Shown here: positions 5,190 to 11,325 of the stretch, piece by piece
Numbering within the stretch: the first letter of the stretch is position 1
Layout: each line of letters starts with the position of its first letter
The notes under the pieces: generated by a model
The model's database searches: none
What the model saw: only the letters and a program-made list of their open reading frames with translations
Told to the model about the DNA's origin: nothing
Source of the DNA: Oscillospiraceae bacterium
Lineage (GTDB): Bacteria > Bacillota > Clostridia > Oscillospirales > Oscillospiraceae
DNA length: 11,325 nt
Direction: 5' to 3'
Assembly (NCBI GenBank): GCA_017646545.1
Contig: JAGCMI010000021.1
Coordinates: forward strand, 1-11,325
Position numbers and translations under genes: made by a program

Positions 5190-8100
5190 ATGAGGAAAAC
5201 TTTGAACCAAATCCTGGCACTGGCGCTTGCCTTTGCGCTGGTGTTCGGCATGCTGCCTATGAACACATGGCAGACAAATGCTTCTGCAGCTGAACCCGGT
5301 GTCTATGTGCTGGACGCCACCGCAGATCTGGCTGCCATGGATGCAGGCACCAAAAAAGACGGTGATTCTGACACCATTGGTACCGACGGCTATTTCACCC
5401 TGATTTATGCCGCCAAGACCAAAATTGACGGCTCCAACAAAACGTTCGACGATGGCTATAGCGCTACCCAGCGCATCAATTTCCAGGCCACGACCAATGT
5501 GGAAAATGGCATGGTTCCCGCCATCCGCTTCACCACCTCTGCTGCTGCCACCATTAAACTGTGGTGGATCTCCGGCGGCGACGGTCGTAACTTCGCCATC
5601 TATGACAACAATGGCAACATTCTGTCCAAGACAGAGGATGTTTCCGTGAAGAACAGCCTCTACATTTCCGAACTGTCCGTCGATGCAGCCGGCACCTATT
5701 TCCTGGGTGTACCCGATGGCTCCAACTATCTGTTCAAGATGGAAGTGGCGGAAGAAACTGCTGGCCCCATTGTCAACACTCTGGATGCCACCACCGACCT
5801 GACTGCCATGGATGCAGGTGCCAAGGCCGATGGCGACAGCGAACTGATCAACGATTACTTTACCGTCATCTACAAGGAAAAGACCAAGATCGATAGCAGC
5901 TCCAAGACCTTTGATGACGGCTACACCGGCAGCCAGCGTCTGAATATCGGCGGCAAGACCGAACCCGATAAGAACATGGCAGGCTCCGTGATGTTCACCA
6001 CCGCCAACGCCGGCACCATCAAGATCTGGTGGGTCTCCGGTGGCGACGGCCGTGAACTGGCTCTGTATGACAATGCATGTCAGATCATCGAGGAAACCCA
6101 GGAAGGTTCTGTAAAGAACAGCCTCTACATCTCCGAAATGACCATCCCCGCAGCAGGCACCTACTATCTGGGTGTCCCCACCAACAGCAACTACATCTTT
6201 AAGATTGAAGTCACCGAAGTTTCCGGTGGCGCACTGAAACCCCAGCGTGCCGCTTGGGCCGATGTTGCCGCCCCCGTCATCACCGCTGCTGCGGATGACG
6301 GCAATGGCGCCATTTCCGTTACCGTCAGTGCCGAAATCGGCCTCAATGGTGGCGACGAGCTGGTTGTGACCATGTTCGATGCCCAGGGCAACGAACTGGC
6401 ATCCCGCCGCTCCGTAGCCGAAAAGAACGAGCATACCATCAACTTTGAACCTGATGCTTCCGGCCAGTACACCTTCCGTGCCGAACTGAAGCGTGAGGAC
6501 GAAACCAGCAAGCAGGCCGAAGAGGCTACTGCTTCCTTCTCCCTGCCTCTGGCAACACCCATCGTGGTAAGCGCCACCAGCAAGGGCAACGGCACCATGG
6601 AACTGGTGTGGACCGCCGTTCCGGAAGCCACCCATTACGAGATCATCGCAGGCGACACCGTATGCGGTACCACCGAGCTGAACACCTATCTGGTGGAAGG
6701 CCTGACCGTCGGTGAAAAGTATACCTTTGTTATTAAGGCATATCGCGGCGATGAGAGCACCACCTCCGCGCCCGCCAGTGCAACGGCCACCGAAAAAGCA
6801 CAGCGCACCTGGGGCTTCAGCGCCTACGGTCCCTCCGCCAGCCTGAGCAAGAACGGCTACGTTGGCTCCATCAACGAGGACGGCTTCGTTACCGTCTACT
6901 CCGAGGGCAACGGTGGTAAGATCCAGCCTAACTCCCATGATGGTCTGGCCTTCTATTACACCGCTATCCCCACCAATCAGAACTTTACCCTGCGCGCCAA
7001 GGTCAGCGTGGATTCCTGGGATTACAGCAACGGCCAGGAAGGCTTCGGTCTGATGGTGGCTGACGCTCTGGGCACCCACGGCGACACCTCCGGTTTCTGG
7101 AACAACGCTTACATGGCAGCGCTGTCCAAGGTGGAGTACAAATATGTGGGTGAAGGCGAAGATCTGATCATCTATGACGTTTCCCACACCGATGGCACCA
7201 AGATCACCATGAAGCTGGGTCTGTTTGCCCTGTCCAAGACCGGTGTCACCGCCGAAAACCAGGCCAACTTCACCACCTCCTCCGTCTATGCCCAGTACGG
7301 TCTGTCCACGCCTCTGGAATGGGCTGCCGCAGATTGGGGCAAGGAGGCCGGCACTTACAACATCGTCGGCAACTACAACACTGCTCCCGGCGGTGATGTA
7401 GAAAGAGAGATGAGAACGGAGTTCATCCTGGAGATCCAGAAGAACAACACCGGTTATTTCATTACTTACTACAACGAAGATGGCACTGTCTACAAGACCG
7501 TTAAAAACTACGAGCCCGATGCTCTGAACCAGCTGGATGCAGACTTCGTCTATGCCGGTTTCTTCGCTTCCCGTAACGCACGGGTCACCTTCTCCGATGT
7601 GGACCTGACCATCACCGATCCCAAGGATGATGCTCCCGCCGAGGAAAGACCCATCACCAAGGTTCAGCCCTCCATCACCTTTGCCACCGATTCCCTCTCC
7701 AACTCCCTGGACTACGAGATGATGCTCGATGCCAATGTCAGCGGCACCGTCAAGGTGGTTGTGGCCAACAAAACCGTGCTGGAAAATGTGGCTGTTACCG
7801 CCAATGAGAGAGCATATCTGAATTTCGCTCTGGCCACTTATGGTGAGAATCGTGTGCAGGTATTCTTTACCCCCGATCCTGACCAGTACCTGGGCGAATA
7901 CACCCAGCTTTCTTCCACCAAGGATGTAATCGAAACCATGGTCATCGTTGCAAACAAGTGCAGCGACCACAACAAGGTGATTTATGCAGCCCCCAACGGT
8001 CTGCCCACCGGCAACGGCACCAAGGAACAGCCTTACGACATTTTCACCGCAGTGGATCATGTGACTGCCGGCCAGACCATCATTTTGATGGAAGGCACCT

Positions 8101-9650
8101 ACCTGATGGAGAACACCCTGCGTATCAAGCGTGGCTTTGACGGCACCGAGAATGCACGCATCAGCATGATCGCTGATCCCGAGGCCAAGACCCGTCCCGT
8201 CATCGATTTCCAGGGCCTGCACTCCGGTATCACCCACGGTGGTGACTACTGGTACTTCTACGGCTTCGATGTGACCCGCTCCCTGGACGGTCAGAAGGGC
8301 TTCCAGGTTTCCGGCAACAATAATATCCTGGACCAGATCCACACCTACTACAACGGCAACACCGGCATTCAGATCAGCCGCTACTCCGGTAATGACCTGT
8401 TCCCCGATTGGCCCGCCAACAATCTGATCCTCAACTGCACCTCTTACTGCAACTACGATGCCGGCTTTGAAGATGCTGACGGCTTTGCCGCCAAGCTGAC
8501 CTGCGGCGAAGGCAATGTGTTCGACGGCTGCGTGGCCTACAACAATGCTGACGACGGCTGGGACCTGTACGCCAAGTTGGCCACCGGCTCCATCGGCGCT
8601 GTTACCATCCGCAACTGCGTTGCCTACTCCAACGGCTTCGTGCCCGGCGTGGAAGGCCAGGGCAACGGTAACGGCTTCAAGATGGGCGGCGATAGCCTCA
8701 GCGGTAAGCATGTGATTGAAAACAGCTATGCATTCTTCAACCTGTCCAAGGGCATCGACTCCAACTCCTGCCCCGACATCATTGTAAAGAACTGCGTCAG
8801 CTACAACAACGGCAGCTACAATGTGGCATTCTACACCAACAACGGCGCCAGCACCAATTTCGTTGCCAACGGCATCATCTCCTTCAAGGACGATACCGCT
8901 CCCCATGGCGGCATTACTACCGGCGAGCAGCTGAAGGGTGCCGGCACTCAGGAAGTGCCCAATTACAACAACGATACCACCTACTACTGGAATGGCAGCA
9001 CTTGCGTCAACACCGCTGGTGTAGAGGTCAACGCTTCTGCATTTACCAGCCTGGTATTCACCGAGATCACCCGCAATGCTGACGGCACCATCAACATGAA
9101 TGGCTTCCTGGAGCTCAACGACAACGCGCCCGCCAACGCAGGCGTGCAGCCCGGTGGCATCGTTTCTATGAATCCCGATTCCCTGCCCGCTGACGAGGCC
9201 CACAATCTGCCCGATCAGTGGAGCTACCTGGATCAGACCACCGGTCACTGGCGTGAGTGCGAATGTGGCTTCAAGGGCGAACTGGCTGCTCATACCTATG
9301 AATGGGTCGTGGACTACGAGCCCACTCCCACCTCCTCCGGCTTAAAGCATGAAGAATGCACCGTCTGTGGCTACAAGCGTCCCTCCGTGACCACTTACTA
9401 TGAGGGACCCACCACAGAGCCCACCGAACCCACTGAACCCAGCACTGAACCCACCGAGCCCACTGAACCCAGCACCGAACCCACCACCCCCGCTGATCCC
9501 ACCGCTCCCGTCGATCCCACCAATCCCACTGACCCCGCAGGCACCACCAATCCCGCCACCTCCAGCCCCATCGTGCTGATTGTGGTTCTGATTCTGGTGG
9601 CAGCCGCTGCAGTGGCCGTCGTGATCGTCCTGAAAAAGAAAAAGAACTAA
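5190..9650 (+). CDS. Secreted, membrane-anchored multidomain pectate lyase, family PL9
   Basis: 1486 residues. The lyase should cleave polygalacturonate by Ca-dependent beta-elimination at the cell surface. Order: signal peptide 1-33 (ASA before AEPGVY); two copies of one module (about 38-193 and 195-346); two Fn3/Ig-like modules (about 362-454 and 456-538); a lectin-like module from RTWGFSAYG (about 539-815); an Ig-like module (about 823-921); right-handed beta-helix (about 924-1300); a Cys module with CxC (1357, 1359) and CxxC (1390, 1393); a Pro/Thr/Glu stalk (about 1408-1459); a membrane helix and KKKKN tail. PL9 evidence: D1097, D1121, D1122 and D1125 have the same spacing (24, 25, 28) as Pel9A calcium ligands D209, D233, D234 and D237; K1164 in NGFKMGG matches catalytic K273 within three residues. 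The ATG at 5190 has GGAGG 7 nt upstream; an upstream in-frame TTG lacks one. There is no LPXTG, so anchoring is by the C-terminal helix. It forms a single-gene unit. Confidence 0.9.
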   Translation: MRKTLNQILALALAFALVFGMLPMNTWQTNASAAEPGVYVLDATADLAAMDAGTKKDGDSDTIGTDGYFTLIYAAKTKIDGSNKTFDDGYSATQRINFQATTNVENGMVPAIRFTTSAAATIKLWWISGGDGRNFAIYDNNGNILSKTEDVSVKNSLYISELSVDAAGTYFLGVPDGSNYLFKMEVAEETAGPIVNTLDATTDLTAMDAGAKADGDSELINDYFTVIYKEKTKIDSSSKTFDDGYTGSQRLNIGGKTEPDKNMAGSVMFTTANAGTIKIWWVSGGDGRELALYDNACQIIEETQEGSVKNSLYISEMTIPAAGTYYLGVPTNSNYIFKIEVTEVSGGALKPQRAAWADVAAPVITAAADDGNGAISVTVSAEIGLNGGDELVVTMFDAQGNELASRRSVAEKNEHTINFEPDASGQYTFRAELKREDETSKQAEEATASFSLPLATPIVVSATSKGNGTMELVWTAVPEATHYEIIAGDTVCGTTELNTYLVEGLTVGEKYTFVIKAYRGDESTTSAPASATATEKAQRTWGFSAYGPSASLSKNGYVGSINEDGFVTVYSEGNGGKIQPNSHDGLAFYYTAIPTNQNFTLRAKVSVDSWDYSNGQEGFGLMVADALGTHGDTSGFWNNAYMAALSKVEYKYVGEGEDLIIYDVSHTDGTKITMKLGLFALSKTGVTAENQANFTTSSVYAQYGLSTPLEWAAADWGKEAGTYNIVGNYNTAPGGDVEREMRTEFILEIQKNNTGYFITYYNEDGTVYKTVKNYEPDALNQLDADFVYAGFFASRNARVTFSDVDLTITDPKDDAPAEERPITKVQPSITFATDSLSNSLDYEMMLDANVSGTVKVVVANKTVLENVAVTANERAYLNFALATYGENRVQVFFTPDPDQYLGEYTQLSSTKDVIETMVIVANKCSDHNKVIYAAPNGLPTGNGTKEQPYDIFTAVDHVTAGQTIILMEGTYLMENTLRIKRGFDGTENARISMIADPEAKTRPVIDFQGLHSGITHGGDYWYFYGFDVTRSLDGQKGFQVSGNNNILDQIHTYYNGNTGIQISRYSGNDLFPDWPANNLILNCTSYCNYDAGFEDADGFAAKLTCGEGNVFDGCVAYNNADDGWDLYAKLATGSIGAVTIRNCVAYSNGFVPGVEGQGNGNGFKMGGDSLSGKHVIENSYAFFNLSKGIDSNSCPDIIVKNCVSYNNGSYNVAFYTNNGASTNFVANGIISFKDDTAPHGGITTGEQLKGAGTQEVPNYNNDTTYYWNGSTCVNTAGVEVNASAFTSLVFTEITRNADGTINMNGFLELNDNAPANAGVQPGGIVSMNPDSLPADEAHNLPDQWSYLDQTTGHWRECECGFKGELAAHTYEWVVDYEPTPTSSGLKHEECTVCGYKRPSVTTYYEGPTTEPTEPTEPSTEPTEPTEPSTEPTTPADPTAPVDPTNPTDPAGTTNPATSSPIVLIVVLILVAAAAVAVVIVLKKKKN
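5301..6228 (+). repeat. Duplicated about 157-residue module at the N-terminus of the PL9 protein
   Basis: The two copies start at about 5310 and 5781 (offset 471 bp = 157 codons) and share the series LDAT.DL.AMDAG, KTKID, KTFDDGY, WW.SGGDGR, SVKNSLYISE, AGTY.LGVP and NY.FK.EV in the same order. Copy 1 has a few extra residues near DTIGTDGYF. At DNA level they are diverged, so the duplication is not recent. The aromatic and Asp-rich, beta-type sequence suggests a carbohydrate-binding fold, but I do not recognise a named family. Confidence 0.8.
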
Positions 9651-9685
9651 ATAAATCTCCAAGCCAGCGCACACTGTGCGTGCAG

Positions 9686-9713
9686 AACCCACACCGGAAA
9701 CGGTGTGGGTTTT
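9686..9713 (+). terminator. Rho-independent terminator of the pectate lyase gene
   Basis: AACCCACACCG (9686-9696) and CGGTGTGGGTT (9701-9711) form a perfect 11-bp stem with a GAAA tetraloop, followed by T's (run 9710-9713). It lies 36 bp after the PL9 stop. A smaller hairpin CGCAC/GTGCG (9668-9680) precedes it. The next promoter starts at 9717, so the two transcription units abut. Confidence 0.88.
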
Positions 9714-9716
9714 CGC

Positions 9717-9745
9717 TTGCATTTTTGTATAAAAACCGCTATAAT
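9717..9745 (+). promoter_or_regulatory. Promoter of the DUF5662-GH13 unit
   Basis: TTGCAT (9717-9722) and a perfect TATAAT (9740-9745) are 17 bp apart, immediately after the upstream terminator. The expected start is about 9752, giving a very short leader (about 10-20 nt) before the candidate starts at 9761 or 9770. It rules out the reading frame's upstream ATG at 9680, which lies inside the preceding terminator region. Confidence 0.8.
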
Positions 9746-9760
9746 GGGGAAGGAAAGGTA

Positions 9761-10327
9761 GTGATACAGTTGCAGGCCTGGAAACATTTTAAGACCATCA
9801 CACATCACCGCTGGCTGGTTTGCCAGGGGTGTTTCAAAGTCGGCCTTTACTGGCAGGGTCTGACCCATGACTTATCCAAATACTCCCCCACGGAGTTCCG
9901 TGTGGGCATCAAATATTATCAAGGCAACCGCAGTCCCAACGGCTTAGAACGCAAGGACAAAGGTTTCAGCGAAGCATGGATGCATCACAAGGGTCGCAAC
10001 CGCCACCACTACGAATACTGGACGGACTTAAATCTGCAAACCGGCCGTTACGAATCCATGCCCATGCCCCGCAAATATCTGGCAGAAATGGTGATGGACA
10101 GAGTCGCTGCCTGCAAAGTTTATCAAGGTGAGGCCTACACCCCCGCTTCTGCTCTGATTTATCTGGAGTCCAGTATTGAGCGCACCTTGCTTCATCCCAA
10201 GCTTTGCCGCGAACTGCACTACCTTTTGACCATGATGAAGGAAAAAGGCGAAAAAGAAACTTTCCATTACATCAAACACAATGTTCTCAAAGGAAAACCC
10301 TTCCCTTGGGAAGAATCGGAGGAATAA
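9761..10327 (+). CDS. DUF5662 family protein
   Basis: 188 residues, cytoplasmic, biochemical function unknown to me. Hallmarks of the DUF5662 group as I recall it: an N-terminal AWKHFKTITHHRWLV, the block GLTHDLSKYSPTEF (H36, D37), and a His-rich block WMHHKGRNRHHYEYW (H75, H76, H82, H83), then a C-terminal helical half. The repeated His/Asp clusters suggest a metal site like that of HD-type phosphohydrolases, which is inference only. The start is uncertain: GTG at 9761 has AAGGA 6 nt upstream but that box lies at the predicted transcription start; TTG at 9770 gives LQAWKHF, the usual beginning of the family, with AGGAAAGG 11 nt upstream. It is first gene of a tight pair: its stop is 3 bp before the GH13 ATG and its last codons carry the GH13 ribosome site, implying cotranscription and coupled translation. 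Confidence 0.82.
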   Translation: MIQLQAWKHFKTITHHRWLVCQGCFKVGLYWQGLTHDLSKYSPTEFRVGIKYYQGNRSPNGLERKDKGFSEAWMHHKGRNRHHYEYWTDLNLQTGRYESMPMPRKYLAEMVMDRVAACKVYQGEAYTPASALIYLESSIERTLLHPKLCRELHYLLTMMKEKGEKETFHYIKHNVLKGKPFPWEESEE

Positions 10328-10330
10328 TCC

Positions 10331-11325
10331 ATGGCAGCTTCCTGGCTGAATAATGCTGTTTTTTACGAAATTTATCCCCAGTCCTTCAAGGACACCAATG
10401 GCGACGGCATCGGCGATCTGAACGGCATCACCGAAAAGCTCCCCTATATCAAAAATCTGGGTTGCAACGCGCTTTGGCTTAACCCCATTTACGACTCTCC
10501 TTACAAAGATGCCGGCTATGATGTCCGGGATCACAAGAAGATCGCCGCCCGCTACGGCACCGAAGAGGATCTGGTACGGCTGTTTGAGGAGGCACACAAG
10601 CTGGGCATCCGGGTACTGCTGGATCTGGTTCCCGGTCACACCAGCGAACAGCATCCCTGGTTCCTGGAGAGCGCCAAGGCGGAGGAAAACGAATATTCCG
10701 ACCGCTATATCTGGACTTGCAACGCTTTCTGCGGTGGTGACGGCATGCCCTTCATCGGTGGTGAACACGACCGGGATGCCGCCTATATCATCAATTTCTT
10801 CAAATGCCAGCCTGCGCTGAACTTTGGCTATCGCGACATCCACGACACCAGCTGGCAGCAGCCCATCGATGCCCCCGGCCCTATGGCCAATCGCGAAGCC
10901 ATGAAGGATATTATGCGTCATTGGCTGAATCTGGGCTGTGACGGTTTCCGTGTGGACATGGCCGACTCTCTTGTAAAGAACGATCACGGCACCAAGTCCG
11001 CCACCATGGAAGTGTGGAAGGACATTGCAGGCGCCATCCACGCAGAATATCCCGACGCAGCACTGGTTTCCGAGTGGAACATTCCCACCCAGGCGCTGGG
11101 CTGCGGCTTTGACATGGACTTCATGCTGGATTGGGGCGGCAACGGCTACAACCGCCTGATGCGCTTTTATCAGCTGGATAAGAAGGGCGAGATCCTTTCT
11201 GACAACAGCTATTTCAAGGCCCAGTCCGATGCAGATATCACCGGTTTCCTGAAGGATTACACCTATGAAGCATGGAAGGACCTGGGTCTGCGCTGCATGA
11301 TCACCGGCAACCACGACACCAAGCG
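10331..11325 (+). CDS. GH13 alpha-glucosidase / alpha-amylase family protein (3' end outside window)
   Basis: 331 codons are read with no stop to the window edge. It begins like clostridial GH13 alpha-glucosidases: FYEIYPQSFKDTNGDGIGDLNGI with the Ca-binding DxNxDGxGD loop (residues 21-29). Then come GCNALWLNPIYDSP; region I DLVPGHTSEQHPWF (98-111); region II GFRVDMADS with nucleophile D209; region III LVSEWN with acid/base E248; and region IV GNHDTK with D329. All three catalytic carboxylates are present. There is no signal peptide, so it should act in the cytoplasm on imported alpha-glucosides such as maltodextrin, isomaltose or sucrose-type sugars; the exact substrate is not decidable. The C-terminal part of the barrel and domain C are missing. 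GGAGGA (10318-10323), inside the end of the DUF5662 gene, sits 7 nt before the ATG. Region I has Gly where most GH13 enzymes have Asn (DxVxNH). Confidence 0.92.
   Translation, partial: MAASWLNNAVFYEIYPQSFKDTNGDGIGDLNGITEKLPYIKNLGCNALWLNPIYDSPYKDAGYDVRDHKKIAARYGTEEDLVRLFEEAHKLGIRVLLDLVPGHTSEQHPWFLESAKAEENEYSDRYIWTCNAFCGGDGMPFIGGEHDRDAAYIINFFKCQPALNFGYRDIHDTSWQQPIDAPGPMANREAMKDIMRHWLNLGCDGFRVDMADSLVKNDHGTKSATMEVWKDIAGAIHAEYPDAALVSEWNIPTQALGCGFDMDFMLDWGGNGYNRLMRFYQLDKKGEILSDNSYFKAQSDADITGFLKDYTYEAWKDLGLRCMITGNHDTK

Noticed and set aside
5121..9293. A 1390-codon open reading frame on the minus strand, antisense to the pectate lyase gene
   Set aside because: Its codons are the exact reverse complements of the lyase codons. 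Stops there require TTA, CTA or TCA in the sense frame, which this C/G-ending codon usage almost never uses. The translation is a low-complexity Gly/Val/Ala-rich chain with no domain, so it is a codon-bias shadow despite its length.
10028..11314. A 428-codon minus-strand frame opposite the DUF5662 and GH13 genes
   Set aside because: Same explanation: it mirrors the sense codons of two well-supported genes, has no ribosome site and has a Gly/Val/Ala-rich composition.

Overview
The window looks like chromosomal DNA of a gut-type Gram-positive Firmicute, most likely a Clostridia/Oscillospiraceae (Ruminococcaceae) relative. The reasons are the moderate-to-high GC coding DNA, strong GGAGG ribosome sites, near-consensus sigma-A promoters with 17-bp spacers, an acetogen-type MetF, a secreted plant-polysaccharide lyase with a Pro/Thr-rich stalk, and a DUF5662 protein. 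The placement is inferred from style and protein families; no marker gene in the window fixes it.

Layout. Positions 1-401 hold the 3' end of a methylenetetrahydrofolate reductase gene. It converges, across a shared bidirectional terminator (412-449), on a leftward two-gene operon: a SIS-domain sugar-phosphate-binding protein (1849-2580), then a membrane-anchored GH5 beta-glycanase (457-1827). Next is a leftward single gene for a 555-residue protein made almost wholly of about 22 MORN repeats (2784-4451), with its own promoter and terminator. Positions 4452-4748 carry no credible gene but are dense in structure: a hairpin, an exact 20-bp copy of the 3' end of the neighbouring tRNA-Trp gene, a 13-bp hairpin and a tRNA terminator. 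Two leftward tRNA genes follow (tRNA-Trp CCA at 4749-4824; a CAT-anticodon tRNA, Ile2 or Met, at 4857-4933), with a consensus promoter at 4970-4998.

Divergent from the tRNAs, a consensus promoter at 5099-5127 drives a 1486-residue exported, membrane-anchored pectate lyase of family PL9 (5190-9650). It has a duplicated N-terminal module, Fn3/Ig-like and lectin-like modules, the PL9 beta-helix with all calcium ligands and the catalytic lysine, a Cys-paired module, a Pro/Thr-rich stalk and a C-terminal membrane anchor. A terminator and a new promoter then lead into a compact pair: a DUF5662 protein (9761-10327) and a GH13 alpha-glucosidase/alpha-amylase-family gene (10331 to the window edge, incomplete).

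How they fit together. The carbohydrate genes point to a plant-glycan-using lifestyle: pectin cleavage outside the cell by PL9, beta-glucan hydrolysis at the membrane by GH5, and alpha-glucan/oligosaccharide hydrolysis inside by GH13. They sit in separate transcription units and no transporter or regulator is visible, so this is not one utilisation locus. I see no defence system, CRISPR array, integrase or transposase. The least explained items are the tRNA-Trp-linked repeat region, the duplicated module of the lyase and the stand-alone MORN protein.
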